64,000 bases of DNA, taken from positions 124,001 to 188,000 of the forward strand of contig VXIS01000056.1 in assembly GCA_008704415.1 (NCBI GenBank), written 5' to 3'. Numbering within the stretch: the first letter of the stretch is position 1; each line of letters opens with the position of its first letter. This document shows positions 56,073 through 64,000 of the stretch, piece after piece. Position numbers and translations under genes: made by a program. The DNA comes from Sphaerosporella brunnea (lineage: Eukaryota; Ascomycota; Pezizomycetes; Pezizales; Pyronemataceae). The notes under the pieces were generated by a model. The model had not been told where the DNA came from. It worked only from the letters and a program-made list of their open reading frames with translations, and made no database searches.

Positions 56073-56915
56073 ATGCCGATATATTCCTTCTATATCTTTG
56101 ATCGTCATTGTAAGTCTCTCCTCAGTTTGCAACAGCCGCTGTGGCATTTCAGAAGCGTTGACGAAGAATCACAGGCGAGTGCATCTACGTCAAGCAATGG
56201 CTTGAACGGGAACGAGAGCGGTCGTCGTTCCGCCCGCAAACCGCCAACTCTACAATCTCTTCCCCGGCCACGTTGTCCGAGAAACGCGTTTCCACGCCTA
56301 TTGATGCGCCGACGAATGCTCGACCGCCACATGGGCGCTTAAGTGTCCAAGATGATGCCAAACTCGTCTTTGGAGTCGTATTCTCGCTGCGGAACATGGT
56401 GCGCAAGCTATCAGGCCCGTCAGTATCCACCATTGAGATTTGGGTCGGGCTCAGCTGTTGACATCGGAGCAACGAACAGTGATGACAACTTCATATCCTA
56501 CCGGACCTCCTCCTACAAGCTCCATTACTACGAAACGCCCACGAACCTGAAGTTTGTGATGTTGACAGACATCAGGATGGATAATCTCCGCGTGGCTCTG
56601 CATCAGATCTATATCAACCTGTATGTCGAATTCGGTAAGATCCCCCAGAGACCCCCCGTGAGCTCCGCCCAGAGCTAACATCGAAACAGTGACCAAAAAT
56701 CCTTTGTCACGTATGTTTTGTCCTGGAATATCACCACGGAATGAATATTGACATTTCTACAGCTGTGGAACACAAAGGCGGTGAAGGTGTGGCATGTGAG
56801 CTGTTCGAGCTGGGACTCGAAAGATTTGTGGTATGATCCGCTTTCACAATATCCGCTTCAGCAGACATCATCTCACAAGAGGGTACAATTGCAGCAAACA
56901 ATCCAGGATGTCTGA
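56073..56915 (+). CDS. BET5: TRAPP complex subunit Bet5 (TRAPPC1)
   Basis: Bet5 is a small longin-domain subunit of the TRAPP tethering complexes that activate Ypt1/Rab1 in ER-Golgi traffic. Six exons (56073-56109, 56175-56418, 56480-56634, 56690-56710, 56763-56830, 56895-56915) with 52-65-bp introns give 181 aa. The start is MPIYSFYIFDRHCECIYVKQ, the family signature. A Ser/Thr-rich insert follows, as in other filamentous fungi. Then come DDAKLVFGVVFSLRNMVRKL, DNFISYRTSSYKLHYYET and FVMLTDIRMDNLRVALHQIY. The end is LGLERFVQTIQDV. Exon 4 is only 21 nt. All splice joins were read from the sequence and conserve frame. Confidence 0.93.
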
Positions 56916-57157
56916 GTGCAGACGAATTTAGGCAATAGGCAAAGCTATTGCATTGTTGCCGCTACTGGAGAAGTTGTTGCGGTGAAGAAAATCGCCTGTG
57001 ATACCCATCATAGAAATACAGAGTTCCCGGGGACGTATGAACACTAGGAGTAGAGTGACAATCCGTGAACAACCCCGCCTCGGAATAGCGCATCTTGGCA
57101 CCAATGTGACCAACCGCATCCCCAACGTCAATCCATCAAACCACCCCATAAACAACA

Positions 57158-57445
57158 ATGGCCGGCCCCAACAACCACCCGATCCATATTCACCCCGCGC
57201 GCCCGCTGTACCGTTTCTTCGCCACTGGTCTCGGCGCCAGCATGTGGTTCTTCTTGATGTGCGTTCGACCTCCTTCCCCTCTCCTCCGACAGACAGCTAA
57301 CGCGCTGCGCGCAATAGGTACCGTGCTAAGAAAGACGGCGTGAGGATTCTCGGTTACCAGGCAGCATAGTGGGAGGGAGAAGTACTGACTTGTGTTGACT
57401 GTGTAGGCCGTACTCCTTGGACTGAAGCACCCGTGGGATCATTAA
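57158..57445 (+). CDS. Complex I accessory subunit, NDUFB2-type small membrane protein
   Basis: Three exons (57158-57258, 57318-57339, 57407-57445) give a 53-residue protein. After MAGPNNHPIHIHPARPLYRF it has one hydrophobic segment (FFATGLGASMWFFLM) and ends YRAKKDG-AVLLGLKHPWDH. The FLMYRAKKDG and KHPWDH ends match fungal NDUFB2-type (AGGG) subunits of mitochondrial NADH:ubiquinone oxidoreductase as I know them. The second exon is only 22 nt. The gene is in tandem with BET5, 242 bp apart. Confidence 0.75.
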
Positions 57446-58815
57446 ACAAACGAATGCAACGATACAAGCGGACGAGAGAAGGGAAGGGATGTAATATAGA
57501 CGGATGGATATGCGGCTGGAATTGAGCAGTGTTATCATCTACTTGGAAGGAGTTGATTCGGGCTACCCTGCGGCGGTGGACATTACTCGTCCCACCGCGG
57601 ATCAGCCTTGCTTCTCCCTGGCATTGGGCTGCGATTATTGCGACATATAAACCCCCATTCGACAGCGATGAGTTATTACAGGCTTCAAACTGCTGGTTCA
57701 CGGTGCTCAGGCAGCGGAGCTACAGCCGCCTGTAGTACGTTTTGTAGGGGAATTTTACCAAAGATCTGACTTTGTTTCCCGAATGGTCCTCGTTATCCTC
57801 ATTGACAAAGGTATTCGTTCCTCACGCCCCTTTGTTAGAAAGCGGAAGTACCTACCTCTTCGAGTGATGCCATATGCCAGAGGGAACTATAGAAACAACT
57901 CTCTGCTCCTGTATAAGAGCTCCTCGCCTTCGCTTAACTCTAGCAGATCACAAGTGTCAGTTCACCTTCACTGTAGAGAATGGAATCCTTTTTTTTCTTC
58001 TATCTTTTGTACATACACATGAAATAAAAATGGGTTCTCCCTATCCCATGCACATGCAAGCTTCACTATTGTGGAGGAGACGTCGATGCTTTCATCTCCC
58101 TTCTATCTCAATCCCGCACTCCGGTTTCTTGAACTACCTACCCGCTTAGGCTTATGTGAGTTGGCCCAGAGTTTTCCCCAGCGATTACCATCCCTAACCC
58201 CTTTGTTCGATTCAAAAATGCTGGCACTATAAGGCATGTGCATATTCTCCCACATCTACTTCAGAGAGTCACTACTACCTCCTACTCCATTGCACGGTTT
58301 CTGCGGCGCAGATGAGGGAAATGTCCGACTATTAATGCCATTCCAGAACCAGGAGAACCACGATAGTCATGTCGGATGCGATATTCCACTGCGAACTCGT
58401 TAGCTTCCTAAGACTCAATAATGACATATTTCCTCGCTGGCCCTTCGAAACGTAGGCTGGTGGAACGAGCTGTTAAAGGCAGAGGACTTTCCGATGGTTC
58501 TGTGAGGAATAGCCCGAAAGAAAGTTGATTGTGTGAGGGCTCTAGCTTTCTTGAGATCGGGCCTGATAGCTGGATCACGTATCTTCCAACGGGAATGCTG
58601 TTGCACTATCCATCCAGCGCCATTGCCAGTCGATGTCTCAGCAAAAAAACTCACAGTACATGCCTGGCGTCCTATGAGAAAACCGCTAATCAAGATTGTT
58701 TCGCATGGGTCTATTAATAACGATTCAGTGTGATCATATCAAATCACTCTGCAGCAGAAATCACGTCCTGCTGCAATAACACGATTCACAATGACCGAAC
58801 GAGATAATATCATCC
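57446..58815. other. Intergenic, no gene seen
   Basis: About 1.37 kb between the complex I gene and the 3' end of the SelO gene. Frames are short and lack motifs on both strands. Nothing further can be supported. Confidence 0.5.
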
Positions 58816-60660
58816 CTAACTGGAGCAACTACACTGTATCGCCCTTTTCACCGGCGGCACCTCGCCACACCACCGTTCCGCATCCTCCACGCCTTCCCAG
58901 GAGTCTTCGAACGGGTTCAACACACACTCCATGACATCCTTCAGCACCTTCCTTTCCCTCTTCTTTTCGACTCTCTCAATGATTTCATCCAGCACCCAAT
59001 TTTTGGGCACAAACTTGGGGTTCTTCCTCTTCATCTTTGCCATGCGTTCCTCATCCTCAACCCCCTCTTCCTTCAGCCTTGCCACATACGAATGCAAAAA
59101 CCCCAGCACATCCTTAATAGCCTCGTCCCTCTTCTTGACCTGTGAATTCAAAAAGCTTTCAGCCAGCTGATTATTCGCATCCTCGCCATTGTCGACAATC
59201 TGCCGTACCGGCACCTCGGAAAGCCGCCGGAAGAAATGATGGAAATCTAAATCGTATTTCTGCAGCAGTTCGAGACACGGGGAAAAGATTTGGTCCAGGT
59301 CGGTTTCTTGGTAGGAGTTGAAGCCGAGACGCTCTGCCATCCGCGCTTTGTATTCGGTCAGGAAGACGGTTTTGTACTCGGCGCCCACATCCTCGATGAT
59401 CGCTTCCGCGCGCTTTACAAGCTCATCGGCGGCGTCTTCTTTTACGCCGTTGGTAATGAACTCAGGGTCGTCACAGTCTGGGGTTGCGAAGAGCTCGGCG
59501 ATATCTTCAGCCAGTCGCACAAGGTTCCACCAGATGATTGTAGGCTGGTTCTTGAAGCAGTACCGCAGCATGTGATCGTCATGGTTTGGGGTATACTCGG
59601 GGTCGAAATTATCCATAAAAGCGAAGGGGCCAAAGTCCATAGACAAGCCCATGATCGAGGTGTTGTCAGTGTTCAGAACCCCATTCATGAATCCATACAC
59701 CTGCCACAGCGCCACAGTCTTCGCGTTCCGCCGGACTATCTCCCGGTACATGTTTTCGTATCTGTTTCGGCCGTTTTCATCCAACCCCTTCTGCTCTGGT
59801 AGCTTGAGCACTTCATCGCGGACGTAGTCTGCCAATTGCCGTAGCCGCACCCGGTCTCCACGCCACCGGAACAAATCGAAAGTCCCAATCCTAACCCAGC
59901 TCTGCGCCATCCTGGCTACAATCGCACAAGGCTCGATCCTCTCTCTGAGCGCCTTCTCGCCGGGCAATAACGTCAAGCTCAGCGCCCTAGTCGTGGGAAT
60001 GCCAATAGCGTTCAAATACTCGCTGACCAAAAACTCGCGGATCGAGCTTCTGAGCACTGCTTTTCCATCTGCAAACCGGGAGTAAGGCGTCTGTCCAGCT
60101 CCTTTCAGTTGTACCTCGTACCGCTCACCCGTCGAAGGGTTTATCCCCTCAAACAGTGAAATTGCGCGCCCGTCACCCAGTTGGCCCGCCCATTGCCCGA
60201 ACTGCCAGCCGCCGTAACATTGCGCCCACGGGTATATCCCGTCCTCGTCTGCGCCCTGCTCGTAGGAGCCGTTGCCGGCGACTAGGTGCTGGAACTCGGG
60301 CGTCTCGGCTTCCGAGAGCGAAAGTCCCAGGTCGCGAAAGGCGGCCGGGGAGATAACAAGAAGCTCGGGGGTCTTGGTGCATGGCGTCGGCCGGACAAAA
60401 GTGTACAGCGCTTCTTTTACCATTCGCGGCCCGAGTTTTTCGAGCGGCGCGGCGGCAGAGGCGGCGGGTGTTGGGAACGCTGGGTCCGAGGGGAGCTTCG
60501 AGGTGAAGACGGAGGATTTGGGGAGATCTTTTAGAGGCAAGCCGGCGGAGGACATAGTGGTAATATGTCGCACGCGGGGTAGCTGCGTTTGGTGGAGTTT
60601 CCTTCTTGTTGAGGAGAGGAGGAGACGAGAGCTAGCCCACCCGGATGTTGCTGAGGCCAT
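58816..60660 (-). CDS. FMP40: Selenoprotein O homologue (protein AMPylase Fmp40)
   Basis: This SelO-family pseudokinase transfers AMP to proteins in mitochondria and protects against oxidative stress. It is a single exon of 614 aa. The N-terminus (SGWASSRLLLSSTRRKLHQT) is basic and hydroxylated, an expected mitochondrial presequence. Key family motifs are WAQCYGGWQFGQWAGQLGDG, YEVQLKGAGQTPYSRFADGK with the nucleotide-binding lysines, RSSIREFLVSEYLNAIGIPT, GVLNTDNTSIMGLSMDFGPF with the metal-binding Asn and DFG, and FMDNFDPEYTPNHDD. The C-terminus ends VQ-type CSCSS; Cys stands where vertebrate SelO has selenocysteine. It is divergent from the NmrA-like gene. Confidence 0.96.
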   Translation of the reverse strand: MASATSGWASSRLLLSSTRRKLHQTQLPRVRHITTMSSAGLPLKDLPKSSVFTSKLPSDPAFPTPAASAAAPLEKLGPRMVKEALYTFVRPTPCTKTPELLVISPAAFRDLGLSLSEAETPEFQHLVAGNGSYEQGADEDGIYPWAQCYGGWQFGQWAGQLGDGRAISLFEGINPSTGERYEVQLKGAGQTPYSRFADGKAVLRSSIREFLVSEYLNAIGIPTTRALSLTLLPGEKALRERIEPCAIVARMAQSWVRIGTFDLFRWRGDRVRLRQLADYVRDEVLKLPEQKGLDENGRNRYENMYREIVRRNAKTVALWQVYGFMNGVLNTDNTSIMGLSMDFGPFAFMDNFDPEYTPNHDDHMLRYCFKNQPTIIWWNLVRLAEDIAELFATPDCDDPEFITNGVKEDAADELVKRAEAIIEDVGAEYKTVFLTEYKARMAERLGFNSYQETDLDQIFSPCLELLQKYDLDFHHFFRRLSEVPVRQIVDNGEDANNQLAESFLNSQVKKRDEAIKDVLGFLHSYVARLKEEGVEDEERMAKMKRKNPKFVPKNWVLDEIIERVEKKRERKVLKDVMECVLNPFEDSWEGVEDAERWCGEVPPVKRAIQCSCSS

Positions 60661-61112
60661 GTCTACTAGTCGCGATTGATGGTGGCGGACTCGGCGGCGA
60701 TCACCTCATGTGGGATCCGGATTCGCTTCCTCCCGCCTCTCACTGCCCCCACCCGATTGACCCGTGCATTGCGGCTTTCCGGAGTTGTTCGGGGATATGA
60801 TTTCCCCTTCGAATTCTCCGGCCAGATATTTACCGGATCGGGGCTAGTAAACAGGAGCGGCATCGGAGAATCCGATAACTACTTCCGACTACAATACCGA
60901 ACCATCCATGGTTCGAAGGAAAAGTTTTTGGAAGATGACAAACTGCCAACTACCACGGACCGGCTGGCTGGCTGGCGTCATCTATCCGATGGCATTTACC
61001 TACTCTACTCTACAAGAGGTACGTAAGTATGTACCTAGCTCAGGTTGAAGGTATATAAAGTGCGAGCGCAACCCCCCGAGAGAGATATATATCGTAAATT
61101 CCATCCAGCTCA
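60661..61112. promoter_or_regulatory. Divergent promoter SelO / NmrA-like gene
   Basis: 452 bp. A TATATAAA box at 61052-61059 lies 54 bp before the NmrA-like ATG, suggesting a regulated TATA promoter. A second AT run (GATATATATATCG) at about 61083-61095 is in the leader. A GTACGTAAGTATGTAC palindromic stretch lies near 61020-61033. Confidence 0.5.
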
Positions 61113-62193
61113 ATGTCCGAGTCCAAGCTCATCGTCGTCGCCGGAGCCACCGGCGGGCAGGGCGGTTCCGTCATTTCTGCCTTGCTCAAGCACGCCGGAG
61201 AGTACAGTCTCCGGGGCATAACAAGGAACGCCTCGAGCGAGAGAGCGAAAGCCCTGGCAGCGCAAGGAGTCCAGATCGCGGTCGCGGACCTGAACGATGA
61301 AGTGAGCGTTGAGTGTGCGTTCCAGGACGCATTCGCCATCTTCGCCGTGACCGACTTCTTCGAGCCCTTCGCCAAAACCGGCGGCGAGGCCACGGCCGCG
61401 ATGGAGATCGATTATGCCCAGGGCATAAACATGGTCAAGGCCGCTTCCAAGATCCCTACTCTGCAACATTACATCTGGAGCACCCTTCCCAACAGCACGG
61501 TGCTGTCGCAGGGCAAGGTTACGGTGCCGCATTTCGATGCTAAGGCTCGTGTCGACGACTTCATCCGCCAGGACAAGGAGTTTTTGGCTAAGACTACTTT
61601 TGCCATGTTCGGAATGTACGCCGAGAACATGCTTTATCCTATTTTCATGCCGTTCTATATGGTTCGTCGATACATATCATGATCCCCTACTGGCTAGCAA
61701 GTATGTTAGCTCTGTTAGACCGCTGACATCAAGTTCACACTCGCAAAAGAACGCAAACAAATACGTTCAGGTTTTCCCTTGCGACCCGAAGCTGTCCGTT
61801 CCTTCACTTGGAGACCATCGTACCAACGTCGGCATCTTCACTCGCGCAATCCTCAAGAACCCGCCCGTCGGCGGCACCTACATCCAATGCAGCGTCGAAG
61901 ACTTTGATCTAGAGTCTTACCTGGCGACCTGGGGACGCGCCAGCGGGCGTGCGCCAACTCCCGGGTCGACCATGATCCTGCAGGTGTCTTTTGAGCAATA
62001 CTGCGAGCTCTATCCCGGCGGATGGGGAGAGGAGATTGGAAGCCAGATGGTATTGTTCGATCTCTTGAGAAAGAATGGGGCTCCGCCGGTCAAAATCATG
62101 AGTGCACAGGAATTAATGTCGGAGGAGGAGAAAAAGGAGTTGGTTCGAACGGAGGACGCTATGAAAGCTCTGGATTGGAATGTCATCTTGTGA
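61113..62193 (+). CDS. NmrA-like NAD(P)-binding protein
   Basis: Exons 61113-61661 and 61750-62193 around an 88-bp intron give 330 aa. The N-terminal Rossmann motif is KLIVVAGATGGQGGSVISAL, followed by SLRGITRNASSERAKALAAQ and ADLNDEVSVECAFQDA, the pattern of NmrA-type atypical short-chain dehydrogenases. A conserved YIWSTLPNS and GMYAENMLYP follow. The active-site Tyr of classical SDRs is not apparent. In Aspergillus NmrA senses NAD/NADP and represses the nitrogen activator AreA, but most relatives have other or unknown roles. The C-terminal half (DHRTNVGIFTRAILKNPPVG, SFEQYCELYPGGWGEEIG) is typical of the group. The acceptor AAAAG is the only one nearby that keeps frame, so the intron end is moderately sure. 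Confidence 0.85.
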
Positions 62194-62965
62194 AATTGGG
62201 CGGAATGCCCCGCGTTTTTTTTGTCCCCAGCCTCGTACCTACTTAAGTACCTAAGTAAATACGAGATTTGTAATAGTACCATCGCATCGCAGTACAGAGC
62301 GTCTATTGATGAATTCATTGGATGAATTGGATGGCTGTGTTGTCGATGCTAGTATAACATTGCGTGTGGGAGGTTGTTATTCTATTCTCTAAACACACGG
62401 CTTCGGGTGGCTTCAGTTCCAACTATGGCTTTCAGTACGGCAAATTCATACATTAATTACTCGGTCTCAATACTTACATTGCGTCTAGTAGCCTAGAATC
62501 GAAAAACCGGGAGGTTATAAATTTGGGTCCCAGCTCTCCTGTACTCCACAAAAGCACTGGTACCAGGGGTAACCGCACACGCAGTATCCTTCTAAACGGT
62601 GAAGATCCTCTATTAAATGTGTGCTCTGATCATGGACCATATGTTAGCTTTGGTTGTGCTCGTCCACATAGGTTATAGACTCGGTGTCTGGGATAGTCGC
62701 CGGGAAAACACCGGGGTCGATGGTCCATGATAGGTGTGATGAAGCTCCCTCATCGGAGGGCCATGGATACAGCATCATTCGGGGGAAACTGTAGAGATGG
62801 ATCTGGTAACGGCAACAGCTGATGCTGCTGATATGGTGGAGGTTGTATGCCAGCATAATCCAATGAGTATATCAACGGAGGATCGTACGGCGCCGTAATT
62901 CCCAACCTCTGCCACTCGCTCCTCGGTGGGCCCCACTCGGACGTCTCCGCTTCCGGCACCGGCCA
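62194..62965. other. Intergenic, no gene seen
   Basis: Between the NmrA-like gene and the kinase remnant. Palindromic CCTACTTAAGTACCTAAGTA lies near 62238-62257. In the kinase frame the DNA continues open after its TGA (SEWGPPRSEWQRLG, then PPPYQQHQLLPLPDP), so part of this may once have been coding. Confidence 0.45.
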
Positions 62966-63420
62966 TCAATTCTGCGGCAATCTCTTTAAAACTGCCTCGG
63001 CGGAAATCCTTTCATTAGGATCAAGCCTCAGCATATTGACCATCAACAAGAACCAATCCTCGTCGCCCTTCGGATCCAACCTGCCAGACAGATCCCATGG
63101 ATGTTTCGACGGGCCCGGCCCGTAAATGGACTCCGGGCAGCCAACGTTCACACAGAAGTTGTCGCTCGGCGGGCCAGCCGGGGCTGTTGAACAGATTTTC
63201 CAGCACCCTCCATCGATCTGGAAGCGTTTCGAGTGCTAAGGCAATATCCCGTACCGTCATAACCATATTCTGACTGTCGCCAGCGTCAAAGCAACTGTTT
63301 TCTGGAGAACATCGAAAAGAAAAAGCATGCGAGGGCCCAGATATCCACAGCGGGAGTCACTTCATCACCGAAAAAGAATTCGGGGACGACATGAGGGCGC
63401 ACTTGTTGATGTTTTGGGCG
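62966..63420 (-). pseudogene. C-terminal remnant of a protein kinase (SRPK-like)
   Basis: One frame reads RPHVVPEFFFGDEVTPAVDI, WALACFFFS, SQNMVMTVRDIALALETLP and DRWRVLENLFNSPG, the region after the activation segment in a group of fungal SRPK-related kinases. Near 63180 the frame shifts by one base (a T in GGCTGGCCC appears extra), then goes on with PPSDNFCVNVGCPESIYG, DEDWFLLMVNMLRLDPNERI and SAEAVLKRLPQN to a stop at 62966. The N-terminal catalytic lobe (glycine loop, HRD, DFG) is not visible upstream. Frameshift plus truncation indicate a pseudogene; a sequence error could explain the frameshift but not the missing lobe. Confidence 0.6.
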
Positions 63421-64000
63421 GAGCAGCAGACGAAGGAATCACCAGAGTCCTTGCAGCGTTATATTAACCCCCGGTCCTTCAGGGACGGTCGGTTGGGTGT
63501 AGGCAACTCACACGATAAACTTCGGTCTCGCGGTAGCACAACGCCAAGAGAAGAGCAGACCTTGAGCATTCGACCACGTACTCTGGGTTGTAGGCATTGC
63601 TGGTTAAATAGAATTGAAGGCTTTTCTCTGTCAACCTTGCTCCGAGCCGCGGCGCTGCTTGTGGTGATAGCTCAGATGTGGTGGGTTAGGTGCGAGGTCT
63701 GAAGAGTATCCGGCGTTGAGGAGTGTGGCGAGGAGTGATCATGATCAAGTTCCCTAGGGGTGTTTGCTGAGTACAAACCAAAGAAAGACGCTCCCATCAG
63801 GACATCTCTATTTCCTCATGGGCGGCGTTGCATCAAAGACTGAGAGGTTTAGCATCACCTCTGGTATAAAATCGCAGGGAGACGCGATGTGACTTGACGT
63901 CATAGAAATACGTGGTACTAGAGTACCGTATTATCTCACTTAAGAGTCACACCTCTGATTAGGCAATTTTCACCCTGATTAGGAATTTTTTCGACGTTTA
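63421..64000. other. Right edge, no gene seen
   Basis: 580 bp. No motif-bearing frame. Near the end CTGATTAGG with flanking AATTTT is repeated (about 63955-63989), see findings. Confidence 0.45.

Noticed and set aside
59290..59802. 170-aa plus-strand frame inside the SelO gene
   Set aside because: Antisense to strongly conserved SelO coding sequence, with no own motif.

Overview
This window is nuclear DNA of a filamentous ascomycete (Pezizomycotina). The evidence is short spliceosomal introns (about 46-98 bp, GT..AG) in most genes, a fused three-domain TRP1/trpC tryptophan gene, a HAC1/HacA bZIP gene with a 20-nt Ire1-type intron, fungal complex I and V-ATPase subunits, and a fungal CFT2. 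The species cannot be fixed from the sequence. The window is mainly a conserved housekeeping block with gene-poor, transposon-scarred stretches at the left edge (1-6.3 kb), at 28.2-30.9 kb, 37.8-39.0 kb, 40.9-43.0 kb, 52.0-53.9 kb and at the right edge.

Layout. 1-6.3 kb: gene-poor, with a possible gene start running off the left edge, a hAT-like palindrome, and a DUF7079-like reading frame that looks interrupted. 6.4-8.7 kb (-): tryptophan biosynthesis TRP1/trpC. 8.9-9.3 kb: two adjacent inverted-repeat elements in the divergent promoter. 10-11.9 kb (+): SRP receptor alpha. 12.3-14.2 kb (+): BDP1 of TFIIIB. 14.9-16.3 kb (+): eIF3i. 17.5-18.7 kb (-): ASA1. 19.1-20.3 kb (-): HAC1/HacA. 21.6-23.4 kb (-): PRP17. 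23.9-24.4 kb (+): a small lipid-anchored protein with a Cdc48/p97-binding VIM motif. 24.5-28.2 kb (-): PRP5. 30.9-33.0 kb (+): a candidate Smc5/6-linked protein. 33.2-34.1 kb (-): V-ATPase subunit E. 34.8-37.1 kb (+): dolichol kinase SEC59. 37.3-37.8 kb (+): small hypothetical protein. 38.2-38.7 kb: long-arm foldback element. 39.0-40.9 kb (-): CorA/MNR2 Mg transporter. 42.4-42.7 kb: MITE. 43.0-45.8 kb (-): DBP10. 46.1-49.1 kb (+): CFT2. 49.6-50.6 kb (-): SEC62. 51.0-52.0 kb (+): TAF7. 53.9-55.8 kb (-): CaMKK-like kinase. 56.1-56.9 kb (+): BET5. 57.2-57.4 kb (+): complex I NDUFB2-type subunit. 58.8-60.7 kb (-): selenoprotein O homologue. 61.1-62.2 kb (+): NmrA-like protein. 63.0-63.4 kb (-): frame-shifted kinase remnant.

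How the genes relate. Several genes serve the secretory pathway and ER: SRP receptor, SEC62, SEC59, HAC1, BET5, and the VIM protein if it binds Cdc48. Others serve gene expression: BDP1, TAF7, PRP17, PRP5, CFT2, DBP10, eIF3i. I see no metabolic gene cluster; the proximity is probably ordinary fungal gene order.

The clearest special signal is the HAC1 Ire1 splice site. It has a perfect 9-bp stem with a 7-nt CTGCTGA loop, and a second CTGCCGT site exactly 20 nt downstream. Removing those 20 nt moves translation into a different, open C-terminal frame. The less described material is the set of non-autonomous inverted-repeat elements, two of which share ATCCGGAC termini, and the p97-motif small protein.
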